Part shown: one piece after another, positions 11,250-24,459 of the stretch
How the letters are laid out: every line of letters begins with the position of its first letter
Numbering within the stretch: the stretch's first letter is position 1
Origin: Dallia pectoralis
Lineage: Eukaryota; Chordata; Actinopteri; Esociformes; Umbridae
Direction: 5' to 3'
DNA: 64,000 nt
NCBI GenBank assembly: GCA_029465975.1
Contig: CM055762.1
Coordinates: 3,159,386-3,223,385, forward strand
Notes under the pieces: generated by a model
The model's database searches: none
What the model was told of the DNA's origin: nothing
Seen by the model: the letters and a program-made list of their open reading frames with translations, nothing else
Made by a program: the position numbers and the translations under genes

Positions 11250-12372
11250 CAGGGGCGATTCTAGGGTCAGAGCTTTAGGGGTGCTGAGCACCCAAAGAGC
11301 CTCACTGCCACCACCCACCCACTTTTCACACAAAAACAAAAATGTCTATTGAAAAATAACAATAGTTTTAACATTGGTTCAACTTACTCAAAAATCCAGA
11401 TTTTTTTTTAAATCCTTTCAGAGCGCCAGCTTATTGTGAGAGTTCACACAACATATTTCTTAATATTAGCTACTGCATGTGGAATTTTACAATTAAAATG
11501 TTGAAGTTTAGCTGAAAATAAAAGTTTAAAAAATATTTCAAAAAGTCGAGACAGCTGGTATGGGGATTTAGCCTGGGTCCTACTGCGCCACACCCAAGAG
11601 CTGTAGCCCACTACTCCAAACAGGGATATTGCAGTTAGAGAAAAAAAACAGGTGATGACTGCGTTTGTGGCGGGTGGTGGGCCGGCCGTCCTGGAGTACC
11701 GGCCGTTCTGTAATTCTCTAGATCACACAGATGGTCCTGGCACCCACTGCACAGGTACGCATTACACAGGTACGCAGTTTATTTGTCGCACTGCTGTTTT
11801 TCTTTCACGCTCTAGCAGTTAATAAACAGAACTGCATGCGTCTTGCAGAAGAACATTATAACCGGCGTTACTTCTCTCCGTTTATGACTATGGACGAGTC
11901 ACCCAGGTCCTGTGCTACTCCACAGCGGCGGCGACATGCTGGACTTAAATAGTCCGAAAATAAACACTTATTATAGGTGTACCATGGTGATTCAGGATAC
12001 TGACTCCAGTACTCACCGATATGGTAATAGGTGTGACACAGCTTTGGAGCAACTTAGTTATTTGACAACACTACATAACGGGTTGTCACTCTGCGTGTGT
12101 TTCACGCTGGATGCCGTTCGTGCTGAACGGTGCAGGTAGAGGACAAGTAGAAGAGGAGAGGACGACACCATTTGCTAAGCGGGGGTGTTTTTGATCCTTA
12201 ACACATACATTTTAAACCACGAACTACGGAGTAGATTTTGGATATTATTTAACCTTGTCAAAGACGAACAAAAATGTTAGAATAACAACATTTCTTACTC
12301 CAGTTTTAAGGGTGCTGAGCTCCTTTTTATGGGTGCTGAAGCACCCCTAAAAAGGGGCTAGCCTCGCCCCTG
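11250..12372. mobile_element. hAT-like non-autonomous DNA transposon
   Basis: The left end begins CAGGGGCGATTCTAG and reaches TTTAGGGGTGCTGAGCACCC. The right end, reverse-complemented, begins CAGGGGCGAGGCTAG and reaches TTTTTAGGGGTGCTTCAGC. CAGGGGCG-type ends are typical of hAT elements. The flanking 8 bp (GGTGTGCG and TGCGTGCG) agree at six positions, consistent with an aged 8-bp duplication. The 1.1-kb interior shows no transposase. Confidence 0.6.
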
Positions 12373-14426
12373 TGCGTGCGAATGGGAGGCAGCCGAGAAG
12401 AAAGAGAGATCCAGAACGTCGGAGACGATTTCTGAGATGACGTCAGAGAGGCGCCAGAACTTCCCGGGCTTTTGAACGAGCTTCTGCTGTCTTTGAAAAA
12501 GTTGAAGAACTGCGCCCGAGTCCTACTGTTGCCCCTGATCTACTCCGTCTCGTTCCCGGTTCTCGGAGTGAACGAGGAAGAATAACTTTAACGACGGCTA
12601 TCACAGCTACGATGATGATGATGAGTGTGGCAGAGAGCAGTCAGGTCTGGGTCCTCGGCTCGGTTTCACCCCGGCACCAGGGTGTGGGCCGGCGTCTCGG
12701 CCAGAAGTCACCACTGACATAACCGCATGCCCCCAGTCGCCATGGTGACTACTTCTCATTTCCTGCTTACACGGATTACACGGCAACTAAGTGAAATAAT
12801 TCCCCATGAGATTCGCCGTTACGAGCTCTGACTTTACATGCGGCCACAGCCTCTCGGGTATCGTACGGTTCGCAGGGCTACGGTTAAGCCGGAGCTGGCC
12901 GGTGTTGAACCAGGTTGTGATGTCATGAAATGGCGTCATTCGTCGTTTGCTGTGCCGGTCCTCGGAGATCCAGTTCTAGTCTTCATGTACGGTCCAGAAT
13001 TGGTTCTACGTCCCCCGTGAGACTTTACCACAGCGGGGTATGGTTACATCATGGGTTAGCCACACTAACCACACTGGCTGCTTCAGTGAAAACAATGGAG
13101 TGCGTACAGACTGGGGAAAATAACTACCTCAATGATGATCAGCGGGAATCAAACTCAGTTTTTCCCTTTTTACAAAACATAACGGTGTTGTACAGGTCAA
13201 TACCTTGCTCTCTTTGGCGGATGTGAATGACCTCATGCATTGGAGACCACTGCAGGGATGCCTGGCTAGCCATCCATTATGTGTGGTGGAGGCAGGAGAG
13301 TGGGGCTCGGAGACAGGACCACTCTGATCGACGGAAGGCCCGCGGACTTAGAACCTTTCGATGCCATTTCTCACCCCAAGTTTCTACAGTCATAAAATCT
13401 AACTTTCTCTGAGTTAGGCCTCACTCCATGGAGAGAGTTGTTCTGTAAAGCAGACATTTTCTCAGGCAAACGTTGACCTGCACTGCTGCGTTTATGCAAT
13501 AATCATGCAGGCCTTTAGGAAAAACAATTAGTTGATAGGCAATGCGATGTTAAGATTGAGAGAAAACGTTCAGGCTCAGGTCCAGCAGCGTAACCGTGGG
13601 CGGCAGTCAGGCCGGTCGACCTTCTGGTAGACTCTCTTTAAGTGGGAGCTTGACCTTGACGGAGCCGACCGAAGCGGTGAGCGGTCGAGCACTCCCCTAT
13701 CCAGGGAAGAGCCAGTAGCCGGTGATAAATCCTACCCACCTACCCGGGGCTAACGATGCATCCACTGCCAGGGTTACGGTGATCTATTCCTCCTCCGTAC
13801 ATTGCTGCCCAGCGTCCGGGTGTTTATGTGTCTGAGCTAGTCTCTGCGCGCCTGCTCTTACAGGCTACCCAAGGTTTTTAAAAGCCCCTCCCCCCCCACC
13901 AAATAATTTCACAGGCGTTACACAGTGTAGACACAGACGCTTGCGGCAGGTCAGGCCGGATATGAGAGACGCACCTGTGTCTGATCACCGCCTCTGACTA
14001 TTGGTGGAGCGTTAGATCCTCTGGAGGGGGTGGGTGTGGGGGGCACCTTTAATAAAAGCTATTTGTCTGCCGCCTCAGGTCGGAGGTCTTGGCAGATGGG
14101 GACAATTCTTTGTGTGCTCAGAGGTGGTGATTTGAAAAGATTTGATTGCAGGGGGAACCTAGAACCTGCATACACAAAGCAGACGTCAGCTGACTCGGGG
14201 CAACCTAGAGGTCAGGTGTGTGAAGAATCACGTAGGGGTCTTTAAATGGGAATCACTCCCAGTCTTACCTCGCACTGCAGGACAGAGAACTAAAATAACT
14301 CAATGGAAGATAGGAGGAATGAGCAATCAGATGTTTTAAAGAATGAGGTGAAAGGGTTTCTGTTTCTTAAATACGAACGTGGTCTGATAATAGGTGTGTG
14401 GTCTCCCGTGGAAGGGCACAGTCACA

Positions 14427-14460
14427 ATGTGTGTATGTGTGTGTGTGTGTGTGTGTGTGT
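14427..14460. repeat. (TG)n microsatellite
   Basis: About 17 TG dinucleotides. Confidence 0.9.
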
Positions 14461-15704
14461 ACTTAGTGTTTGTGTGACAGTCTGGGATTATGGGAAGCAG
14501 TGGTACGTGGTTTTAACGAGCGTGAAGACAAAGCCACAGAGGCGGAGGACTTCCAGTCATATTTCCAGGGTTTAGCGCATGCATCGTTCGTTATGACTAA
14601 CCTGCAGATGGGAAATGTGTAAACTGCAACACCACCCTGGTTTTGAGTCGGATTTTGTAGATGATGCAATTTTTATATATTTTTTTCTCTAAAACAAACC
14701 AGCATTGAACTCTCAAACTTAGCCACCAGATAACACAGATGTCAAGAAGTTGAATTATAACTCATGGTTAGTAATCTAGTTATTGCTGGGTTAGCCTTAC
14801 GATGGCAGTACAACTACAGCTCTCCTATCAAAACAGCACAGATATTGTAATAATTGAGATACAGCCAAAAAACTGTTGCATCTTCCACTCAGCCAAAGAC
14901 ATACCTTGCGTTGGGGACTACTTCCTGAAGTTCTTACTTTTACTTCCTGTTTTATAACTTTGTGCCATAGGTGACCCCCTGGGTCTTAAGGTCCCATGTC
15001 ACATACTGTTTGTAAACTATGTAAATACGAACCCAATTACATGGCCTGATCGGATTGTTAAAACAGAAATGTACTGCGTCTGTTGTTGCTGGAACTCTCC
15101 AGATGGGATCTCCTGAGCGGGTGCCAAATATCGTCCTTAACAGCCTTGGGAAGGAAGGAATCACTGGCTTGTCTGATGGCACAGGGGCAGTGAGACTGAT
15201 CGGCGCCTAGGAATGCCCATTGCAACGAAGTAGTGATCCATATCAGCATTCCAAGTCACAGGGCAAGCCCACAAACATAGACTTAAGGGAGGTGTGTGTG
15301 TGTGATCTGGCCCGTAGCTGCCACTAGGGCTAAAAAAGGACGCGGGCGACCTCGTAGTGGTCGATTCACTTGATTGACAGTTTTGTCCTCCAATCACAAC
15401 TGAGTTCTATCGAACAAACTAGGTTGATTCCTAAGCCTTAACGCCTTTTGACGGACGGACAGTGTTTCTCCGTCATGGGAATTTGCCTCAGAGAGAATGA
15501 GTATTGGGGTAGCATAGTGCGCCATGTGCCTGCTTAATGTTAGTTACGCTTATTATAAAAAAGTGGTTGCTGGAAGTCGAAAATCATCTTCGGAAATCAT
15601 GTAGACAAAGTTGAAATATGTTTTTCTAACTTTCTTCCGCTGTAGCTCTCAGATGGTGTGCGAAGCTTATGACAAATTCATGTCTGGTTGATACTAGCTC
15701 AGAC

Positions 15705-15804
15705 ACAGACGCACACATACACAGACAGACACACACACACACAGACACCCACACACACAGACACCCACATTGACAAACACAGACCCACACATACACACAC
15801 ACAT
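15705..15804. repeat. CA-rich microsatellite
   Basis: Interrupted CA repeat with embedded CAGACAC and CACCCACA motifs. Confidence 0.85.
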
Positions 15805-18800
15805 CGGGTTGTATTCTTGACAAATAATCATTTATGTCCACTTCTGGGTAGATCCGGAAACGATCTCCTTTATTTGTCCATTTCTCACTGGGTTTTCATG
15901 CAAAGGACCTGCAACTTCTGCAACACTTGGCTGCCACATAGATGATTATATGAGGAGCTCCCAATGTCAATGTGACACTATGGTTTTCCCTATCAAACAT
16001 ACGCTTTTCCTTTGTCTTTTTTTTTGCTAGCTCTACTGTGTTATCTCTTCCAACATAAGTATATGTCTCTAGCTGGTTCAGGGAGGAGGCTACGAGCATT
16101 TATATTTGGGTATCTCATTTAGTCGGAAATTTATATTTTTGCCCTGATTCTTAACAGCTTAACCGGTGGCCTGGTGGGAGGTTTTTGTCATCAGGATCAC
16201 CAGTCAGTACCAGGTCTGGTACAATCTGACGCTGAACAGACGAGTCATCCAGTGGAAGTTCTGTGGAGCTCTGCTGTATACAGTTTATACAGGTCTGCTC
16301 TCTGCCGTGGTAATAGATCAACTGCGTAGTACCCGAGAACCACCCAAGGCATTTCCAGAGCACACGTAGCCATAACAAGTTACTGTAACTCTGGTATTTG
16401 GAATAAACATTCCTGACTCAAGCTAGCCTGTCCTTAACGGACAATAAAGTGCACAGTGTGTTGTATCCGGGGTGGATATTTGTATTTTTATTTTCGCCAC
16501 AGCTACAAATGCACAGGGACCGCTGATTAGGAGATCGGACAGGATGAATTGGTCTTTAAACCTGCCCGGGCTGCCTCTTGTTTTGTGGCCCGGGGGGAGT
16601 CCTACTTGAAGGTGATAGTTAGTGGTAAGATGAAGGGGGTGGGGTTGGGGTGCTATCTCTCTGCATTCCGGAGTGAACGACAACAACACAAACAAGACAG
16701 ACCAGTCAACAAGTCAACATGACGAGGCCAGAGTCAGGTGAGGACGAGTGGCGTCGCACTCTCCTGGTAATGACATACAAAGGGAGTCTTCAGAGTCTCG
16801 ACATCATTTAACCTGTGGTTAGCGAACGCAGTGCTCTCGAGCCAAAAACAGGTCTGTGTTTATTGCGTACCGCGTCATTTATGATTCACATCGTTGTTAT
16901 ATCCCGGCAGAAACCTTTATTTATAGAAACGGTTATTTGGGAGCAGTGAGATGAGACAGTAATCCAATGAATATGCGTGCTTAGGATCCCAAACTGAATC
17001 CTGAACTGTCCATAGACAAATTTCCTCCTTGGCTCTCTCTCTCTCAGTTCAGCAACACCACTTTGTGTACAGCCCCGTAGGGCAGACCAACGCGCTCCCG
17101 AATCCGCTCGATCTTGATCCGACTTCACAACCTTTCCCTCGAGGTTCCCCGGCGCCCCGGAGCTGATACGGCGGTTCTGTGAAGTCAGTCACAGCTTCAG
17201 CGGTGTGCCCCGTTCCCCCCTGTTACCGCGTAAGCCTGCGAGAGAGATACGACACGCCGCTCTGTCATTTGACTGGCTTATTTCGCCTTCAGAAGTCCTT
17301 TCATCCGACCTCTCTCCTTCTCACCCCCCCCCTGTCTCCGCTGATACGGAGCTCTTTGAAGACTAATTCATCTAGAGATACGTGACTCAGCTGTTCTCAA
17401 CGGGGGGAGCACGCTTGGATGCCTGTTTACACAGAGAGACCTTACGGGGGGATTCGCTACAAGTCAGGCAACCGGGAACGTGGACAGTCGATAATATGTG
17501 TGTACGTACATTCTGTCCGTATTGCACAAGAATGTAGCTGCTTTAAATCCACTGGACTGAATCCTCGCCCACTTAGACAAAGGAACTGTCCTTACTGGCA
17601 GATACTGTTCTCGCCCAAGGCACAGTCGAAGCACAATGCTTCTGTTGAATCAACAAGTGCCCTGGAATGGAACGAGGCGAGGAATGCATGCTAAGGCAAG
17701 ACGTGGACTAGACCCGCTCGTCCTGCAAATGCTCCATTATTCCCGAACGGTCATCTGGGAAAAATAAAGATGACTTCTCATTAAAATGAAGGAGAGGCTC
17801 GCGGGAGTAATGACAGAGGAATAAAATGACATAGGAAGTCGCCAAATGATTCGTCCTCTCTTCTATCTGGGCGCCGCGTCTCATTTCAACTCGGAAATGC
17901 TTTTTTACGGTGTCCCGCCTGGATCAGAACCGAGGCCCGAAATCTTGTGGTGTCGTCTCAGCTGCAAAACTTTACAGCCTCACTGCTGACAATAGCGCCA
18001 GTTAAAAAGCCAGCTGGGCGGAGGCAGAGTGGATCCAGAGATGTGCGTGTTCTGCCTAAATGTGATCTGATTACAGCTATACTTCCTGGGTCTCACACAG
18101 TCATCATGTTCCATTTAAAGTGACCGGCCCCCCCTTGATTTTGGAACTATTTATTTACACTCTGACAACTTGTTGTCTAACTTGTGTTAGAATATAATAA
18201 TGAAACGTTTGCTATTTTTGCGTTTAATATAGTATAGCCACGAATTGGTATACATGCGATCTGTTTTCATATGTCACACGTGTTGCCTGTGTGTGCGTGT
18301 ACTACATGTACTTCAAATGCCGACTGAACGTATTGTACTTATTGAAGGTGAAAAGTAGAAGAACACGCACACTGATGAATGGAGGAACTCTCCTAGAGTC
18401 TACTCCTGCTGACTCGTTTGAGAAGATTCAATAAAAGAAGCGGTGAGCGGAAATGTAGAGGGGAGGGAAATAGCATGACAGAATGGCCCATTAGGATGAG
18501 AGCTTGGGAGGAAAACCGAGAACGTAGAGGAGTGTGTGAATTCTATGGGAATGAGAGCAACGGCAGGTGTTTCTACTTCCACTGCGTGCTGCCACTATAA
18601 ACAGCACCTGGAATGAGTGTCTCTATTTGGCAAGTGCATCTTTAACCTGCTTTACCCAAGGTTCCCGGTACCCTAACACAGCTGTCTGGAAAATCTGACT
18701 GCGTCTCCAGGTCTCCCCCCTCCTGGGTGACCCAGAAACAGAGCTCCTCCCCGGGCAGTTTGCGTTCCAGACGCTGCCCGGATGCCCTGACGGGTCCGGC

Positions 18801-18984
18801 AGCTGCAGACGGATCACCTGCCGACATCACGGACAAAGAATGTCTGAGTAAATCTTCTCCCGGGGAACTGCTGAATTGCTTCTATGAAACAGGTCCAGGT
18901 TCAGGCCCTTCTATAAAAAACATGCTGCAATGGGTTGGTCAAATCAAAATGTGCGATTGTTTGAAAAGTGATCTAAGGCACAAT

Positions 18985-19365
18985 GTAAAAATGCTTTCCA
19001 GGGATTATCTAATGATGCAGGATTCAAGTCACCATACCACGGTGTTCGCCTCTTTACATTGGCTACCTGTTAAGACTAGAACAGGCTATGTTTGGCTAGA
19101 CTTAAAGTTATATCGTTAACGTATACAGTTTTACATAAACTTGCTCCTACCTACCTCGCTGAATTGGTCCAGCCATACATACCTACGCGTAACCTAAGAT
19201 CAAAAGATGCTGGCTTTCTATTTGCACCTACGTTTTCGACACAAACAGCCAGAGGTAGAGCTTTCTCCTAAAGAGCTCCGCTATTGGTGTGAGCTGGCAA
19301 ACAGGGTTAGAAATGCAGACAAACTTTTAAGTCACTTTTAAAAAGGTATCGCTTTAGCACGGTCT
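18985..19365 (+). pseudogene. LINE reverse-transcriptase C-terminal remnant
   Basis: The frames give LHWLPVKTRTGYVW, then LHKLAPTYLAELVQPYIP, then LRSKDAGFLFAPTF. This is the conserved tail downstream of the RT domain in L2/CR1/Rex1-type LINEs (pattern LHWLPV...LHGLAPSYL...LRSSDAG). Stops and frame changes separate the blocks, so this is an old 5'-truncated copy. Confidence 0.6.
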
Positions 19366-19689
19366 ATGGTTAAGTGTAGAATGGCCCAGGGTACGAGGGT
19401 GAACGGAAGGCTCGGAAAGTCATTTCCGCCGTGCTGTCGTTGCCGGGCGTGATCTCATCCCCACTGGCTCACTATAGTTCTCTATTGTTCCCTCAATTCG
19501 AGTAACTCTGTGAGTAAAACTAAACCCTCCCAGAGTGGTTGTGGTTGACTGGTTCCCTGTTCAGGGCCACAGTTTCACTGGTCCCGCTGTCTCAGTTTCA
19601 ATATGTTTGCTGTTATACTATATTGTCCCGGGACGTAGGGAACTAGGGTGTCTAACCTTTCCCTGTGTCTTGTTTCCGCTTACGTTATG

Positions 19690-20066
19690 GAGGACCCATG
19701 CCTGCTGGCCACTCTTTGGGACCGATGGTTTCCAGAATCACCTGACATCACCCCGTGGATTTTGGAAGAGTTGGACCTGGTTAGCATATTTGGCGGCTTC
19801 CCCAAAAACACTGTTGGAAGGTAATTCCATTGACAACGTCATGGAGCTGGTTGAGTAGAGTGTGCAAAGCTATCGAGGCAAAGGCTGGCTAAATCAAAGA
19901 ATGTAAAATATAAATGGATTTTGATTTGTTATAAACTTTTTGCGACTCCATTTGTTATTGTGTGTGTTTTCATATCTTCACTATTACTCTAAAAAAGCAA
20001 ATAGTAAAATTAAAGAAATGCCTTCGAATGAATAGGTGGGCAAACTTTTGACTGGTCCAGTATGCT
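19690..20066 (+). mobile_element. Tc1-like element, 3' end remnant
   Basis: The segment ends AAACTTTTGACTGGTCCAGT, a degenerate form of the fish Tc1-type terminus (AAACTTTTGACTGGTACTGT). The preceding AT-rich stretch, with TTGATTTGTTATAAACTTTTT and AAATAGTAAAATTAAAGAAA, matches the usual tail of that family as I remember it. No intact transposase is present. Confidence 0.5.
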
Positions 20067-20654
20067 TTTGATATTGGCAAAATAATGAATCTGCATTCAG
20101 TTTATGTGCATACAAAAATACTTAATCCTGGCTGTGCTGATCTAGGGGACCCGACTGCCTCTCGTGAACAACTGCTTCATAAAGTGCCTAGATTAACTAT
20201 AAAACAAATTGATTACTTTTAACACAAATGCCCTTTTCACTATATCTAATGGCATTCTGTTGCTAAGCGGTTGTTTTGCTGAGTCATCCATTGATCTAAA
20301 CACCATTGAATGCATCATTACTCCTCTGGCCAAGTCACATGCATATTTGTGATTGCGGCTCTGTGAAGCGAACATGTGTTTGCCACCATGTCAACAACAC
20401 AAAACTCCTTTGCCAACTTCCAGCATTCCTCGTAACTGTAATGGGTTTCGCATCAGTCAAATTGAGGTCTGGTTCTGCTCAGTCATTCACTCAGGGGTCC
20501 AAAACACACACCTGTAAGTCGTATAGAAGCGTGCTGGGGGACAAACAAAAACACGACAGGTTTTATTGTCACTGAGCAGATGCTCTTATCGGGAGTAACT
20601 GCTCACATTTGGCCAAGTGAGTCAGAGAGGACACGCATGAAACGCTCACACGTA

Positions 20655-20720
20655 CACACCCAGACACACACGCACACACACACACACACGCTGACACACA
20701 CATACACTCACACACACAAA
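20655..20720. repeat. (CA)n microsatellite
   Basis: Interrupted CA repeat. Confidence 0.88.
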
Positions 20721-20739
20721 AATAGTCTAATTCAGATCT

Positions 20740-21230
20740 ACAACCCAATTTCGAAAAACAAATAAAGAGCCATTTCAAAATGTATTTCACCCAAGACAAT
20801 ATTGAAAACACATTATAAACACAGTATTTGATGTTTTACTTTGTGAATTCAATGTATTTCTGACAATGTACACTGATTTCAAATGTGATGACTGCAACAC
20901 ACTCCAAAAAAGTTGGGACAGTTGGCTGTTACTGTAACCACTGTGTGACATCAGCTTTTGTGTTAATAAAACTTATTAAGCATTTGGGCACTAAAGAGAC
21001 CAGTTGGTTAAGTTCACCAAGCCAAATGTTCCCCCTTCATCCATTATGCATTTCTTCAGCTGGCAATTGTACAGGGCCTGTGTTGCCTTATTTTGCGCTT
21101 CGTAAAGCGCCACACATTATCAGGCAGAGACAGGTCAGTACAGCAGGTAGGTCATGCTAGCACTTGCATTCAACCACACACGTCTAAACATTCCCTGACC
21201 TAGCGCCATTGGCGACCTGTGATTTCTTTT
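20740..21230. mobile_element. Teleost interspersed repeat copy, class uncertain
   Basis: Contains ACAACCCAATTTCGAAAAA near the left and CTCCAAAAAAGTTGGGACAG inside. This matches a dispersed fish repeat family known to me by the motif CCAATTCCAAAAAAGTTGGG. Later text (CAATTGTACAGGGCCTGTG, TTGCGCTTCGTAAAGCGCC) fits the same family. I cannot name its superfamily with confidence. Confidence 0.45.
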
Positions 21231-22504
21231 GCACCTGTTTCTCTTGAAACTTAGCGAAATTAGTAATGATTTCGTAATCGACCAATTGTCAATTAGAGCC
21301 GATACCAACTAAATAACTTACAACTAAATAAGAGTTGTTTTCTGTGCTTGGTTCACCAATGTTGAACATAATAAATTGCACCGTATCTTCCAGATCTGTA
21401 CCAAACTCACTAAAAGTAGCAGAAATTAGGGATAGAAAAATCTAACCTTGATCCGGATATATTAAAGAATTACCGTGTGTGTTTAACACCGCTGCTAGAA
21501 TCTTAACTAGAACTACAAAAATGTGACCACATTAATCCAGTATTAACCTCTTAATATTTGGTTAAAGCTAGGGCATATTTTAAAGTTATGTTGTCAACGT
21601 AAAAAGCTTTACATTAGCTATAGCTACACTAACCATAATGATTTGATTTCTTCTGACAAAGACAGTTATGAAAGAGGACAAAGTTTTCACTGAAAGAGAA
21701 GTAGGTCAAAATTCCATCTCACACTGCAAAAGTAAATGTAACCTTATGTATCATCCCTGAACACTTTTTTAAAAACTTTTTTTACTGATAGCCTCTCAAT
21801 GTCAGAAAAATTATCCCAACGCAAAATACACATGAAAATGGCTGAGGTTGTATGAAAGGCTATGATTTTGAGCAGAAAAAACGACAGCCACTGTACTTAA
21901 TTGCATTGTTCACAAGTGGTGACCTGACGAATTTGTACGATTTTAGCATTCTAGGTTGTTTATTTCAAAACAGGTAACAGGGACAAGGGCCCTGTATATG
22001 AGTTTTTTTGTCCCCGTTTACATAATGAATACTATTTACATACCAAAACACAGAGTCAAACCCACACAAACCTACACAGACCCAACAGAGTTACACATCC
22101 GCTTTTACATGTCAGATGTTTAATAGATGCCAGGTCTGTTTCCCCTTTATGTTTTAATGCTGATCCCAGCATGTGTTTAGAGTTATGAGGCATGTGTTTA
22201 ATGTGACATGAGGGACAATACTTACCCCCTTTCCTGAACGTACACCTCAGTTTACGCCTTTACTTCACTGAGGAGAGCAGCTAGGACATAAAACATTAAC
22301 ACAAGTACTGGCAATTATTTCCTCATCTGGAACCCTTCTCTTTAAACTGTATAAACACAAATATTACATTCATTGGCGTTCAGATTACGACATCCACGCA
22401 GCCAACCAATTTAGCAAGAACTATATGAAAGCTTGGCATATTGTGTTATTATGAGGTAAACACAAGTTGTGTAATAGGAAACATTCGGCCGTCACGGCCT
22501 GTAG
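21231..22504. other. Intergenic, no gene seen
   Basis: AT-rich DNA without coding or repeat features I can support. Confidence 0.4.
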
Positions 22505-23586
22505 AAACATAGGACCCCAACGCAACTCAAAACGTAGAACACCATAGCGACTCAAAACGTAGGACCCCATAGCGACTCAAAACATAGAACCCCATAGCGA
22601 CTCAAAACTTGGAACTCCATAGCGACTCAAAACGTAGAACCCCATAGCGACTCAAAACGTAGGACCCCATAGCGACTCAAAACGTAGAACCCCATAGTGA
22701 CTCAAAATGTAGAACCCCATAGCGACTCAAAATGTAGAACCCCATAGCCACTCAAAACGTAGAACCTCATGGCGACTCAAAACGTAGGACCCCATAGCCA
22801 CTCAAAATGTAGAACCCCATAGCGACTCAAAACGTAGAACCCCATAGCCACTCAAAACGTAGAACCCCATAGCGACTCAAAACGTAGGACCCCATAGCCA
22901 CTCAAAACGTAGAACCCCATAGCGACTCAAAACGTAGAACCCCATAGCCACTCAAAACGTAGAACCTCATAGCGACTCAAAACATAGAACCCCATAGCGA
23001 CTCAAAACGTAGGACCCCATAGCCACTAAAAATGTAGAACCCCATAGCGACTCAAAACGTAGAACCCCATAGCCACTCAAAACGTAGAACCCCATAGCGA
23101 CTCAAAACGTAGGACCCCATAGCCACTCAAAACGTAGAACCCCATAGCGACTCAAAACGTAGAACCCCATAGTGACTCAAAACGTAGAACCCCATAGCGA
23201 CTCAAAACGTAGGACCCCATAGCCACTCAAAACGTAGAACCCCATAGCCACTCAAAACGTAGAACCTCATAGCGACTCAAAACGTAGTGGCTCAGTGGGT
23301 TGAGTCGGTTGTCAATCAACCGGAAGGTTGGTGGTTCGATCCTGGTTCCTCCTGGGAAATTGACGAGGTGTCCATGAGCAAGACACCTAACCCCAGCTGC
23401 TCCTGGCGAGCCTGCGGTCGTCAGTGTATGAATGAGTGAATCAATGGGTGAATGTGACGCAGGATCTGTGAAGCGCTTTGGATAAAAGCGCTATATAAAA
23501 GCGCAGCATTTACCATTCAAAACGTAGAACTCCATAGCGACTCAAAACGTAGAACCCCATAGTGTCTCAAAACGTAGAACTGCATC
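22505..23586. repeat. 25-bp minisatellite interrupted by a SINE
   Basis: About 31 copies of a 25-bp unit (core CCCATAGCGACTCAAAACGT plus AGAAC) run to 23286. About three more copies resume after the inserted SINE. Units vary at two main spots (GCGACT/GCCACT and AGAAC/AGGAC). The variants recur in a pattern that suggests longer higher-order units. Confidence 0.93.
23287..23516 (+). mobile_element. tRNA-derived SINE
   Basis: A 230-bp insertion inside the minisatellite. It has a Pol III A box (TGGCTCAGTGG, 23288-23298) and B box (GGTTCGATCCT, 23333-23343) 35 bp apart. Its 3' part (AAGCGCTTTGGATAAAAGCG, CTATATAAA, CATTTACCATT) is the LINE-like tail shared by several fish SINEs. It is flanked by TCAAAACGTA on both sides (23277-23286, 23517-23526), although that string is also part of the minisatellite unit. 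Confidence 0.82.
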
Positions 23587-23819
23587 TCCCGAGTCTTTTT
23601 CTCAAATGCTGCAACAGTTTGGGGGTTGTGGGAACTGGATTTAGAACTGAGGGCCTTTAGGACTGTCGTCGTGGTAACAGGGACAGAACTTTCTCTCGGG
23701 AAGACGAGTGACCCGGATGTTTCATGTGACCCCTAATGAACTTGACCACTGACCCTGGACTAAATGATCATCAACATCAGACGTCTTCCCTTGTATTCTT
23801 CTAGTGTCCTACTCTCCTG

Positions 23820-23872
23820 TGGTGTGTGTGTGTGTGCGTGCGCGTACGTGTGCGCGTGCGTGTGTGTCGGCC
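23820..23872. repeat. TG/CG alternating microsatellite
   Basis: Alternating purine-pyrimidine run GTGTGTGTGTGTGCGTGCGCG and similar, a Z-DNA-prone tract. Confidence 0.8.
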
Positions 23873-24124
23873 TGCGTTGTTTAGTGTATGCGTGTGCGCA
23901 CAGCTTTTTGCATGTGCAGTCAATTCAGCGGACATGCGTGAGGCATTAAAGTGGGTGTTTTTGTTGCAGGTCACGCCAGCTGAAACCGACTTAATGCTCC
24001 TCAGAGAGCTGGACTGTTTACAAGGTAACACCTCTTTGCCATAAAGCAGGTGCTGTCTAATCATGAGCGACTGAGCACCGGACGTCCCAGCTGCATAGAA
24101 AAGCCACAACTGACAAAAATGTTA

Positions 24125-24450
24125 GTTTGTCAAACAAAAAGTGTATTTACATTAGTTGCCACCTGATCATAAACTGCCCCGACCCATCGAGGCACGGACT
24201 CCACTAGACCTCTGAAGGTGTCCTGTGGTATCTGGCAACAAGACGTTATCAGCTGATCCTTCATGTCTTGTAAGCTGTGATGTGGGGCCTGATTGGATCG
24301 GACTTGTTTGTCCAGCACATCCCACAGATGCTCGATTGGATTAAGATCTGTGGAACTTGGAGGCCAAATCAACACCTTGAGCTTGTTGTTGTGTTCCTCG
24401 AACATTAGTGGTGTGTGTGAACTTCTAACTTCGGCCTGTAAATACATAGA
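24125..24450 (-). pseudogene. Tc1-like transposase C-terminal remnant
   Basis: The minus frame reads LIWPPSSTDLNPIEHLWDVL, matching the third catalytic block of Tc1 transposases (WPSQSPDLNPIENLW). A C-terminal tail ending RWVGAVYDQVATNVNTLF follows. The N-terminal and central parts are missing from this copy. Confidence 0.72.
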
Positions 24451-24459
24451 TAGTCAGAC

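Larger units (their letters stand above)
12373..18984. other. Intergenic, no gene seen
   Basis: About 6.6 kb without a supported gene. It contains TG/CA microsatellites near 14.43 and 15.71 kb. Short frames (for example minus 16151-16378) show no motif I recognise and no splice partner. Confidence 0.4.

Noticed and set aside
16151..16378. 75-codon minus frame with a protein-like composition
   Set aside because: No motif, partner exon or family similarity that I can name. Left as unassigned intergenic sequence.
22505..23286. CRISPR-like regular array
   Set aside because: The units are directly adjacent with no unique spacers, and the genome is eukaryotic. It is a minisatellite.
23287..23360. 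tRNA gene
   Set aside because: A and B boxes are present, but the sequence does not fold as a full tRNA and continues into a SINE body and tail.
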